DNA from: Paramuribaculum sp.
Lineage (GTDB): Bacteria; Bacteroidota; Bacteroidia; Bacteroidales; Muribaculaceae
DNA: 20,161 nt
Assembly (NCBI GenBank): GCA_029051965.1
Contig: JAIDJZ010000329.1
Location: 1-20,161, forward strand
Direction of reading: 5' to 3'
Position numbers and translations under genes: made by a program
In this document: positions 6,903 to 14,330 of the stretch, one piece after another
Position numbering within the stretch: position 1 is the first letter of the stretch
Layout of the letters: each line of letters begins with the position of its first letter
The notes under the pieces: model-generated
Told to the model about the DNA's origin: nothing
Seen by the model: the letters and a program-made list of their open reading frames with translations, nothing else
The model's database searches: none

Positions 6903-8108
6903 GTGAACGCAAACATCTACGACATACACCGCTACGGAACCGTTGCCTTCCTATTGAGTGTGGGAGCGGTCGTCGCGGTGTTTTTATATTTCTCCAATTC
7001 GCTGGTCAACGATCTGGCCACTCAGGAACGTGCCAGAATGCAGATCTGGGCCGACGCCACGCGCGAGATAGTCAACGCCACGACCTCGGCAGATCCCGCC
7101 GAAAGCGACCACATCGACTTCCTGCTCAGCATCATCATCGCCAACAACAATATTCCAGTTCTGATCACCGACGACGCGGGCAATATCGTCGACAACCGAA
7201 ACTTCAATCTCCCCGAGCCGACCGATCCGCTCAATCCGATGTTTCTTTCCGAAGCGAACGAAGCCTATCTCCGCGGAAAACTTGAAAAACTGAGCCACAC
7301 CCCCAACGTGATCCACATCTCGATCGCACCGGGAATAAGCCAGCACATTTATTATGAGGACTCGACCCTGCTGCGCCACCTGAGCCTTTACCCTTATATC
7401 CAGCTCATCGTCATGCTCGCGTTCGTAGCCGTCGTCTACTTTGCCGTCAGCTCATCGAAGAAGGCCGAACAGAACAAAGTCTGGGTCGGGCTTTCAAAAG
7501 AGACGGCCCATCAGCTCGGGACTCCCATCTCCTCGCTGATGGCATGGATCGAGCTAATGCGTGCAATGGAGATCGATCCGGAAATGGTCGGCGAAATGGA
7601 CAAGGATGTCAAACGGCTCTCGACGATCGCTTCGCGTTTCTCAAAAATCGGATCACGCCCGAAGATGGAGGAGTCGGATCTCAACGACGTCATAAGCCGG
7701 TCGGCTGGCTATATGTCGACCCGCATCTCGTCGCGCGTCAGTCTAAATGTAGCCACTGATCCCGACGCACTTATCGTCAACATGTCGGAACCGCTGGTCG
7801 AATGGGTAATGGAAAACCTGATCAAAAACGCAGTGGACGCCATGGAAGGCCAGGGCTCGATCTCCATCTCCGTCGGCCGCGTCGACAATATGGCTCAGAT
7901 TCTTGTGAGCGACACCGGCAAGGGGATGTCGCGCAAAATGCGCAAAAATGTGTTCCGCCCGGGCTTCACGACAAAAAAACGCGGCTGGGGTCTCGGCCTG
8001 ACACTTGCCCGGCGAATCGTCGAGCAGTATCATGGCGGACAGATCTGCGTCAGCGCCTCCGAACCCGGAGTCGGCACAACATTCCGCATCCTCCTGCCCC
8101 TCAGATAA
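6903..8108 (+). CDS. Orphan membrane sensor histidine kinase
   Basis: A 401-residue sensor kinase. Two membrane segments (about 12-30 and 163-183) flank a periplasmic sensor region of about 130 residues. The phosphoacceptor helix has ETAHQLGTPISSLMAW with His203. The ATPase domain shows the N box ENLIKNAVDAM (304-314), G1 DTGKGM (337-342), an F-box-like FRPGFTTKKRGWG and G2 GLGL (363-366). No response regulator or DNA-binding gene is adjacent, so its partner is elsewhere. The start is GTG at 6903: the ATG two bases earlier runs straight into TGA, and the next in-frame ATG (residue 46) would delete the first membrane segment. Its place directly after xseAB suggests co-transcription; the sensed signal is unknown. 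Confidence 0.92.
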   Translation: MNANIYDIHRYGTVAFLLSVGAVVAVFLYFSNSLVNDLATQERARMQIWADATREIVNATTSADPAESDHIDFLLSIIIANNNIPVLITDDAGNIVDNRNFNLPEPTDPLNPMFLSEANEAYLRGKLEKLSHTPNVIHISIAPGISQHIYYEDSTLLRHLSLYPYIQLIVMLAFVAVVYFAVSSSKKAEQNKVWVGLSKETAHQLGTPISSLMAWIELMRAMEIDPEMVGEMDKDVKRLSTIASRFSKIGSRPKMEESDLNDVISRSAGYMSTRISSRVSLNVATDPDALIVNMSEPLVEWVMENLIKNAVDAMEGQGSISISVGRVDNMAQILVSDTGKGMSRKMRKNVFRPGFTTKKRGWGLGLTLARRIVEQYHGGQICVSASEPGVGTTFRILLPLR

Positions 8109-8139
8109 TCCCCTCCACTCTAACCGCACCCGACTCTTT

Positions 8140-8988
8140 ATGGCCCACCGACAGCTTTTCATCAGCGACATGGACGGCACCCTGCTGTCGACCGACAGCC
8201 GTGTGACACCGGAATCCGCACGTCTGCTCTCCGAACTGACCCGCCGCGGCGCACTGATAACCGTGGCAACCGCCCGCACTCCCGCAACTGTCGAACCTCT
8301 GCTAAAAGATGTGGCAACAACTCCCCCCGCCATTGTCATGACCGGGGCGGCACTCTGGGACCGCCGTAAACTCCGGTTCGCCGAGCCACAGCTGATGAGT
8401 GACACGATGTCGGCCGAAGTCCGCAATCTCTGCAAACGGGAAGGGGTCAATCCGATGGTCTACACGATTGCCCCTGACAACTCCCGGATTGAAATGTTTG
8501 TCTACGGGCAGCCCGGCGATGCCGAACACAAATTCCTTGAAGAGCGGTCTGGCAGCCCCCTCAAACGGATCAACCTTCTTCCTGAAGGCCACGGACCGAG
8601 ATTCCACGGCCGGACTGTGCTTCAGTTCGCAATCGGGAAAGCGGAACGGATCTATGCCGTCGCCGAACAGCTCCGCAACCGGATCGGATGCGCCGTTTCG
8701 GCCTATCCAGACATTTTCCAGGCCGATCTGGGCTTGCTCGAGGTGTTCGCTCCGGGAGTCTCAAAGGCCGCCGCGGTAGAACGCCTGCGAACGCTGACCG
8801 GAGCCGACGAAGTGACTGTTTTCGGCGACAACCTCAACGACCTGCCGATGATGGCGGTTGCCGACAGAGCGATTGCCGTCGGCAACGCCCTCGAAGCAGT
8901 GCGCGATGCTGCCGACGAGATAATCGGCGCGAACTCAACGGATTCAGTGGCCCGATATATCGCAGCACATTACTGCTGCCACCAATGA
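8140..8988 (+). CDS. Cof-type HAD-superfamily phosphatase
   Basis: A 282-residue HAD hydrolase of the Cof/YidA-like (IIB cap) type, which usually dephosphorylates sugar phosphates or other small phosphometabolites. Motif I is ISDMDGTLLSTD with nucleophile Asp10 and Asp12, motif II is TVATAR, motif III is the Lys in PGVSKAAAVERL and motif IV is VFGDNLNDLPMM near the C terminus. The ATG at 8140 was chosen over an upstream in-frame start at 8005, because the extension overlaps the kinase gene out of frame and motif I normally lies within the first 15 residues. It follows the kinase by 31 nt and is probably the last gene of the helicase/xseAB operon. The substrate cannot be predicted. Confidence 0.9.
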   Translation: MAHRQLFISDMDGTLLSTDSRVTPESARLLSELTRRGALITVATARTPATVEPLLKDVATTPPAIVMTGAALWDRRKLRFAEPQLMSDTMSAEVRNLCKREGVNPMVYTIAPDNSRIEMFVYGQPGDAEHKFLEERSGSPLKRINLLPEGHGPRFHGRTVLQFAIGKAERIYAVAEQLRNRIGCAVSAYPDIFQADLGLLEVFAPGVSKAAAVERLRTLTGADEVTVFGDNLNDLPMMAVADRAIAVGNALEAVRDAADEIIGANSTDSVARYIAAHYCCHQ

Positions 8989-9014
8989 AACCGGACAGCA
9001 ACTATCGGAAAAAA

Positions 9015-9046
9015 TTTGGACGAATCAAGAAAAACGGTTAACTTTG
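9015..9046 (+). promoter_or_regulatory. Consensus Bacteroidota promoter for the DUF1846 gene
   Basis: TTTG (9015-9018) and TAACTTTG (9039-9046) are separated by exactly 20 nt, a perfect match to the known -33/-7 arrangement. The -7 box ends nine nt before the ATG at 9056, so the leader would be only about 5 nt. This box also contains the TTG of a possible upstream start at 9044, which argues against that start. Confidence 0.8.
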
Positions 9047-9055
9047 CTGTCCGTT

Positions 9056-10522
9056 ATGAAGAACGGATTTGACAACGACAAGTATCTGCGCATTCAGTCG
9101 CAGCACATCAAAGAGCGCATCGCTCAGTTTGGTAATAAACTCTATCTTGAACTTGGAGGGAAACTTTTCGACGACTACCACGCCAGCAGAGTTCTGCCCG
9201 GTTTTCAGCCAGACAGCAAACTCCGAATGCTCAGCCAGCTGCAGGATCAGGCAGAAATAGTCATTGTCATCTCGGCGCTCGACATAGAAAAAAACAAAGT
9301 CAGACAGGATCTCGGAATCACATATGACATGGACGTCCTTCGTCTTCGCGACGAATTCATGAAACGCGGGTTTCTTGTCGGATCGGTCGTGATCACCCAC
9401 TACAACGGCCAGCGAAGCACCGACGCCTACCGCGAACGCCTGTCGCGCATGGGAATCAGATCCTATATCCACTATACAATCGAGGGGTATCCGAACAATG
9501 TCGGTCTGATCACTTCCGATGAAGGTTTCGGCCACAACGACTACATCGAGACGTCGCGGCCGCTCGTCATCGTGACTGCCCCCGGCCCCGGAAGCGGAAA
9601 AATGGCCGTCTGCCTCAGCCAGCTCTACAACGAGCACAAACGCGGCATCGAAGCCGGCTATGCGAAATTCGAAACGTTTCCCGTCTGGAATCTTCCGCTC
9701 AAACACCCGGTCAACATCGCCTATGAAGCCGCCACGGCCGACCTCAACGATGTCAACATGATCGACCCCTTCCATCTCGAAGCCTACGGAAAAACGGCCA
9801 TCAACTACAACCGCGACATCGAAATTTTCCCGGTCCTCAACGCCCTCTTTGAAGGCATCTATGGCGAAAACCCCTATAAATCGCCGACTGACATGGGTGT
9901 CAACATGGTCGGATTCTGTATTGACGACGACGAAATCTGCCGCCGGGCCTCAAACAACGAAATCATACGCCGCTACTTCACGGCTCTCAACTCGCTTGCT
10001 CTCGGCGAAAGCAACGACAATGAAGTCAACAAGATCGGTCTGCTTTTCAAACAGGCAAAAATCGACATCTCCTATCGCCGTCCGATCGCAGCGGCCCGCG
10101 AGCGCGCCGAACGCGACGGCGTGCCCTGCTCGGCAATCGAACTCGCCGACGGAACAATCATCACTGCTTCCACCTCGCCCCTTCTCGGACCGAGCGCGGC
10201 TCTGATCCTCAACGCGATCAAACATCTTGCCGGAATCGACCACACTCTCCGCCTGATTCCGCAGGAAATGATCGAACCGATCCAGCACACCAAGATCAAC
10301 TATCTGCGAAGCCGCAACCCGCGCCTCCACACCGACGAAGTGCTCGTCGCGCTGTCGGTCCTGTCGACGACCGACACCAATTGCCGGCGGGCGCTTGAGA
10401 TGCTCCCGCAACTCGACGGATGTCAGGTCCACTCGACTGTAATGCTCGGCGAGGTCGACCACAAGATTTTCAAGAAACTCGGCGTCGGGCTGACCTGCGA
10501 TCCCGCGAAAAAGCGCAAATAG
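9056..10522 (+). CDS. DUF1846 (UPF0371) domain-containing protein
   Basis: A 488-residue cytoplasmic protein of the DUF1846/UPF0371 family, present in many gut anaerobes and streptococci and of no established function. It begins with the typical MKNGFDNDKYLRIQSQHIKERI and has an N-terminal Rossmann-like half with a glycine-rich phosphate-binding loop APGPGSGK (175-182), suggesting nucleotide binding. The C-terminal part carries the SPLLGPSAALILNAIKHLAGI and LRSRNPRLHTDEVL blocks. Length is normal for the family. The ATG at 9056 is preferred to a TTG at 9044, which lies inside the -7 box. The gene is monocistronic as far as visible, with its own strong promoter and inverted repeats behind it. 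The family is firm; any enzymatic role is inference. Confidence 0.93.
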   Translation: MKNGFDNDKYLRIQSQHIKERIAQFGNKLYLELGGKLFDDYHASRVLPGFQPDSKLRMLSQLQDQAEIVIVISALDIEKNKVRQDLGITYDMDVLRLRDEFMKRGFLVGSVVITHYNGQRSTDAYRERLSRMGIRSYIHYTIEGYPNNVGLITSDEGFGHNDYIETSRPLVIVTAPGPGSGKMAVCLSQLYNEHKRGIEAGYAKFETFPVWNLPLKHPVNIAYEAATADLNDVNMIDPFHLEAYGKTAINYNRDIEIFPVLNALFEGIYGENPYKSPTDMGVNMVGFCIDDDEICRRASNNEIIRRYFTALNSLALGESNDNEVNKIGLLFKQAKIDISYRRPIAAARERAERDGVPCSAIELADGTIITASTSPLLGPSAALILNAIKHLAGIDHTLRLIPQEMIEPIQHTKINYLRSRNPRLHTDEVLVALSVLSTTDTNCRRALEMLPQLDGCQVHSTVMLGEVDHKIFKKLGVGLTCDPAKKRK

Positions 10523-10531
10523 CAACCAGCA

Positions 10532-10551
10532 TCGCCGCATTTTTGCGGTGA
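10532..10551. repeat. Inverted repeat 1 behind DUF1846 gene
   Basis: An 8-bp stem (TCGCCGCA at 10532-10539 with TGCGGTGA at 10544-10551, one G-T pair) around TTTT. It begins nine nt after the DUF1846 stop. No T tract follows, so it is a poor intrinsic terminator. Its sequence is nearly the reverse complement of repeat 2 at 10563-10586, so the two can also pair with each other. Confidence 0.7.
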
Positions 10552-10562
10552 AAAACGACATT

Positions 10563-10586
10563 ATTCGCCGCAAAAATGCGGCGAAT
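10563..10586. promoter_or_regulatory. Perfect 10-bp palindrome abutting the fic promoter (putative operator)
   Basis: ATTCGCCGCA (10563-10572) and TGCGGCGAAT (10577-10586) form a perfect inverted repeat around AAAA. Its right edge is one base before the TTTG -33 element of the fic promoter (10588-10591). Such a position and symmetry fit a dimeric regulator's operator. Because the Fic protein carries a C-terminal winged helix, autoregulation is conceivable but is inference. Confidence 0.5.
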
Positions 10587-10587
10587 C

Positions 10588-10619
10588 TTTGGTCTATTCC
10601 CTGCAAACCGCTAAATTTG
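10588..10619 (+). promoter_or_regulatory. Consensus Bacteroidota promoter for fic, predicted leaderless
   Basis: TTTG (10588-10591), a 20-nt spacer, then TAAATTTG (10612-10619): a full match to the -33/-7 consensus. The -7 box ends four nt before the ATG at 10624, so the transcript should begin at or one base before the start codon. Confidence 0.8.
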
Positions 10620-10623
10620 CAGC

Positions 10624-11736
10624 ATGAGAAGACCCCAAAGACACAGCGCCTACATCTGGCAACATGAGAACTGGCCGCATTTCAGTTGGAATGCTGAAGC
10701 GTTGCTTGAGCCAATGAGTAGACTTAGCCAGTTGCATGGACTTCTGAATGGCCGGATGTCGATGCTTGGCTTTGATGAAAAATGTCGGTCATCACTTTCC
10801 GCAATGACCGAGGAGCTTATAGGCTCATCCGAAATTGAAGGCGTAAGGCTCAATCCCAATTCTGTGCGAAGCAGCATTGCCCGGCGACTCGGAATTGAGG
10901 ATGACGGCCTGCTCATCGAAGACCATTATGTCGAAGGTCTTGTCGACGTGATGTTCGATGCAGTACATAACTGCAGAGAGCCGTTGACAGATGAACGACT
11001 GTTCGGATGGCATGCGGCACTTTTCCCTTTGGGCAGAAGCGGAATGCACCGTATCACTGTCGCCGACTGGCGAAAGGGGGAAGAGCCGATGCAGGTCGTT
11101 TCAGGTGCATTCGGACATGAGAAAGTCCACTACGAGGCTTCGGCATCTGCTGATGTTCCTGCTGAAATGGAACGTCTGATCAATTGGTGTAATAATGCCG
11201 CACTGTCGCCATTCATCATGGCTGCAGTGGCACATCTTTGGTTTGTAACCGTCCATCCGTTCGACGACGGAAACGGACGCATAAGCCGGACACTCGCCGA
11301 TATGCTACTGGGCCGCCTCGACGTGGATTCAGCCCGCTATTACAGTATGTCGGCTGAAATCAATCGGAACAAGAAAGAATATTACGAAATACTGGAACGC
11401 ACCCAGAAAGGCGATCCCGATATAACCGAATGGCTTCTGTGGTTCTTCGGCTGCCTTGAAAATGCCATCACACGTGCTTCAAGCATCATCGAGCGCACAT
11501 TGGAAAAGGCAGCTTATTGGGACAAATTTCATAACGTTGACATCAACGAACGACAGCGCAAAATCATCAATCGTCTGTGGGATGGATTCGAGGGGAAACT
11601 GACCACCTCCAAATGGGCAAAGATCTGCAGGTGCTCTCAGGACACCGCACTCCGCGACATCAATGACCTTATATCCAAAAACATGCTCCGCAACAGCGGG
11701 GAAGGAGGCCGCAACGCCAACTATCTTCTTCCGTAA
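10624..11736 (+). CDS. fic: Fic family protein (class II, DUF4172-type N terminus, C-terminal winged helix)
   Basis: A 370-residue Fic-domain enzyme; the family transfers AMP (less often another phosphate group) from a nucleotide to a hydroxyl side chain of a target protein. The catalytic motif HPFDDGNGR lies at 211-219 with His211. An N-terminal inhibitory motif of the S/T-x-x-x-E-G type is SSEIEG (68-73, Glu72), placing it in class II, in which the Glu blocks ATP gamma-phosphate binding. The N terminus (HSAYIWQHENWPHFSW) fits the DUF4172 domain and residues about 305-370 form a winged-helix-like domain (TTSKWAKICRCSQDTALRDINDL). No separate antitoxin gene is adjacent, as expected for self-inhibited Fic proteins. 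Codon choice looks less GC-biased than in its neighbours, a mild hint of transfer. Confidence 0.93.
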   Translation: MRRPQRHSAYIWQHENWPHFSWNAEALLEPMSRLSQLHGLLNGRMSMLGFDEKCRSSLSAMTEELIGSSEIEGVRLNPNSVRSSIARRLGIEDDGLLIEDHYVEGLVDVMFDAVHNCREPLTDERLFGWHAALFPLGRSGMHRITVADWRKGEEPMQVVSGAFGHEKVHYEASASADVPAEMERLINWCNNAALSPFIMAAVAHLWFVTVHPFDDGNGRISRTLADMLLGRLDVDSARYYSMSAEINRNKKEYYEILERTQKGDPDITEWLLWFFGCLENAITRASSIIERTLEKAAYWDKFHNVDINERQRKIINRLWDGFEGKLTTSKWAKICRCSQDTALRDINDLISKNMLRNSGEGGRNANYLLP

Positions 11737-11760
11737 TAAAGTGGAGTTGGGGCAATAACA

Positions 11761-11780
11761 GAATCCATTCCTGTGGATTC
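11761..11780 (-). terminator. Weak bidirectional hairpin between convergent genes
   Basis: GAATCCA (11761-11767) and TGGATTC (11774-11780) form a 7-bp stem with a 6-nt loop in the 62-nt gap between fic and the converging acylation operon. On the minus strand TGTTATTG follows, a weak T-rich tail. It may end the acylation operon and perhaps also slow fic transcription. No strong T run is present. Confidence 0.4.
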
Positions 11781-11798
11781 ACTGAGGCTAACACCGTC

Positions 11799-13142
11799 TC
11801 AGAGCCGCTTCGGTTTCTGGGTCAGAATTGAGCGGATGGCTTTTGCCACGCCTGACGAATAGGCGTTGAATATATTGTTGACGAGCACGACATCGGTCAC
11901 TCCGTTGGTGCGTATGTACGTTTCCAGATTGTCGATGAAATAACGGTGGTCGACAACATGAACCTCATCAAACGAACCGAAAAGGAAAGGCGGAAGCGCA
12001 TTTCCGAAACTGTCTTTGATTATGAGCAGACGTCGGCCGGTGTTTCCCGATGTGCGCACGGCTGTCACCTTAGCGTCGCCCCCCATGAACATCGAATAAC
12101 TGCCACCGCCTTTATAGGAATTCGGCATGAAGAAATCGCCCTTGTAGGAGGCCGACTGGGATTTTACATGAAATGCCGAATCGAGCGTAAATGAGCGGTA
12201 GGTCGTCGAATAGAGCGTGTCCTTCGGTGTGTAGTAGACAAATGTCTCCGGCGAGCGCTTGACAGCGTTGTCCTTTGAGTAGCCATACATAGAGCCGACA
12301 AAGCCCGGGCGCTCATGAGCGTCGAAACGGTCAATGGTCGCAAACGGCACCCGCGCCACCTCGGCGAATTTCATAGCGGCATAGTATGCCCCGAGCGGTG
12401 TCCAGTGATGGTCCGTCCGGAAATAGATCGGCTCTGCAGCGTGCTGTCCGAGGATAGTATAGACGTCGACTGCCCTGACCGAATCGTCGAGAAGCGAATA
12501 GATATTGCGTATTGTGGGCAACTGCCGGTAGGTGCGCGACTTCACCTTGTCAGGACAATAGTATTCGATCGGCGTCGGGATGACCATACAATAGACCTGC
12601 ACCGCGCTCCCGAGCGTCTTTTTATAGAAATTTGCGGTTTCAGCCCACGCTTTTCCTCCCGAAGCCTCTCCTTTATATACCATCATCGCACGCACCTCCG
12701 GAATCTCGCCGGCCACAATGATTCCCGCCGACGCCACCTTTGCAGGGGCGTTGGCTCCGATCTGACCGATGTCGGCGATGTCGCGGTTTTCCCTCTCGCC
12801 GTCATGGCCGTCGGCCGCCACCGCCTCCTCTGTCTCAGCTTCGGGCACTTCGGCATGGAATGTGACCGCATCATCGCCCGAACGGCGCAGGACCATCCCA
12901 TCCTTGATCTGCATGTGGAGCGCCATGAAACGGTCGCGATAGGGTTCGCTGTCGCTGAACCATGCTGAAATGTCGCGCGAGTAGTCTCCGGCGAAAAGAG
13001 CCTCATGGCTATAGTCCGGAAAAGCGGCGAGATCGCGTTTTTCCAGTTCGGAAAATGTCGAACGCGGAAAAGCGACAAACACAACAGTCAGCACTCCGAA
13101 GAGCGTTCCGATCAAGACAAGAAATATGATGTGGCGGTTCAT
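11799..13142 (-). CDS. DHHW family protein, membrane-anchored (AlgJ/AlgX-like)
   Basis: A 447-residue SGNH-like acyltransferase of the DHHW family, related to AlgJ/AlgX that acetylate alginate in the periplasm. One N-terminal membrane segment (about 5-25) anchors it with the domain outside. An AlgJ-like entry region (SRDISAWFSDSEPYRDRF, 55-72) is followed by a low-complexity acidic linker (about 98-135). The catalytic domain has FRTDHHWTPLGAYYA (DHHW 244-247) and IKDSFGNALP (Ser378); by analogy with AlgX the triad is Asp244, His246 and Ser378. The ATG at 13142 was chosen over an upstream TTG at 13157, as it places the hydrophobic segment directly after MNRH. It is the last gene of the cassette, 24 nt after its shorter paralogue. 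Confidence 0.88.
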   Translation of the reverse strand: MNRHIIFLVLIGTLFGVLTVVFVAFPRSTFSELEKRDLAAFPDYSHEALFAGDYSRDISAWFSDSEPYRDRFMALHMQIKDGMVLRRSGDDAVTFHAEVPEAETEEAVAADGHDGERENRDIADIGQIGANAPAKVASAGIIVAGEIPEVRAMMVYKGEASGGKAWAETANFYKKTLGSAVQVYCMVIPTPIEYYCPDKVKSRTYRQLPTIRNIYSLLDDSVRAVDVYTILGQHAAEPIYFRTDHHWTPLGAYYAAMKFAEVARVPFATIDRFDAHERPGFVGSMYGYSKDNAVKRSPETFVYYTPKDTLYSTTYRSFTLDSAFHVKSQSASYKGDFFMPNSYKGGGSYSMFMGGDAKVTAVRTSGNTGRRLLIIKDSFGNALPPFLFGSFDEVHVVDHRYFIDNLETYIRTNGVTDVVLVNNIFNAYSSGVAKAIRSILTQKPKRL

Positions 13143-13166
13143 TGGCACTTGTGGCAAAGAGAGGTT

Positions 13167-14291
13167 CTACTGGTTGAGATATGTGATATACATGTCATAG
13201 GTGCGTGCCGTAGAGGCATGGGTCGCATTATTGGCGAAAAGAATGTCGGTTATTGCGTTATCCGCAACATAGTCTTTCATATTTTCGGTGAAATAACGGC
13301 AGTCAATCACATGGATCTCCTCAAACGATCCGAACAGATAGCCGGGAATGGCGTTTCCGAAGCTGTCTTTGAGAATGATCAGCCGGCGTCCGTTTTTAGT
13401 CGGAGTCACAACCTTTGTCAGCTTCGAGTCTCCGCCCATGAAGGTGCAGTAGGTCGACACGCCCTTGAACGGAAGAAAGAATTTACCTTCGCGAGGCTCT
13501 GACTGCGAGATTACGCGGCGGCGCGCCTTGTCAAGCGTATAGGTGACATAGGTTGTCGAAACCTCTATATCACGCGGCGTATAGTAGACGAAATCCTCCG
13601 GAGCATTCTTGACTGCCGGATCTTTCGAGAAACTGTACATCGTGCCGACATAGTCCTCGACAACGTGGGTGTCGTAGTCTTCAAGCGGCAGAAACGGGAC
13701 CCCGGCAGCCGAAGCAAACGCCTTTGCGGCATAGTAGGCTCCGAGCGGAGCCCAGTGGTGGTCGGTACGGGAATAGATCGGTTCGTCGACATGCTCGCCA
13801 AGCACTGGAAACAGATCAATTCCTTCCACTCCCGTCTCAAGCTCTTCGAACATGACACGGATGAACTCATGAGTGGATTTCGGCAGATTTGCCGCCGCGT
13901 CGGGCGTGTAGTAGGCCGACGCCGTAGGGATCGGCATGACCCAGATTCTGACATCGGGAAACTCCTGATGATAACGGTTGACTGATGCGGCATAGCTGCG
14001 GGCCGACGAGGCAGTTCCGCCGAAAGTGTCGAACGAACGGACGCTGTCGCCCTTGCCGACAACAAAGATTCCCCGCGAGGTGCGCCTGTAGGGAGCCGAG
14101 CCGGTCACGGTGTTGACATAATCATATTCGACATAGCCCGTCGGTTGCTCTTCCGAAACGGCGTCCTCAGCGGATCCGCCCGCCAGAGCGATAAATTCGG
14201 CATGCATGTCATCGACCGACTCAGGGGTTTCAGCCACGGCCTGGAACAGTCCGGCGGCAGCTACCATTTGGATTATGAGTAATTTCTTCAT
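13167..14291 (-). CDS. DHHW family protein, exported (AlgJ/AlgX-like)
   Basis: A 374-residue paralogue of the downstream DHHW protein. A signal peptide (1-20, MKKLLIIQMVAAAGLFQAVA) sends it to the periplasm. The AlgX-like catalytic region contains YSRTDHHWAPLGAYYA (DHHW 177-180) and LKDSFGNAIPGYLFGSFEE (Ser310), giving a predicted Asp177/His179/Ser310 triad. Other segments are shared with the paralogue: VGTMYSFSKDPAVK, EDFVYYTPRD and FMGGDSK. It lacks the AlgJ-like entry region and acidic linker of the other copy. It lies 39 nt after the MBOAT gene. Its probable role is accepting an acyl group from the MBOAT system and passing it to a glycan; the glycan is unknown. Confidence 0.88.
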   Translation of the reverse strand: MKKLLIIQMVAAAGLFQAVAETPESVDDMHAEFIALAGGSAEDAVSEEQPTGYVEYDYVNTVTGSAPYRRTSRGIFVVGKGDSVRSFDTFGGTASSARSYAASVNRYHQEFPDVRIWVMPIPTASAYYTPDAAANLPKSTHEFIRVMFEELETGVEGIDLFPVLGEHVDEPIYSRTDHHWAPLGAYYAAKAFASAAGVPFLPLEDYDTHVVEDYVGTMYSFSKDPAVKNAPEDFVYYTPRDIEVSTTYVTYTLDKARRRVISQSEPREGKFFLPFKGVSTYCTFMGGDSKLTKVVTPTKNGRRLIILKDSFGNAIPGYLFGSFEEIHVIDCRYFTENMKDYVADNAITDILFANNATHASTARTYDMYITYLNQ

Positions 14292-14330
14292 TTTCTGAAT
14301 TTTGACAATTGGAGGATTGATTTGCAGAGA

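Noticed and set aside
9044..9055. Upstream TTG start for the DUF1846 gene
   Set aside because: The TTG lies inside the -7 promoter box, so it would not be transcribed; the family normally begins at the MKNGFDND-type start at 9056.
13143..13157. TTG start five codons upstream of the membrane-anchored DHHW protein
   Set aside because: ATG at 13142 gives a normal anchor (MNRH then hydrophobic residues); nothing favours the rarer TTG.
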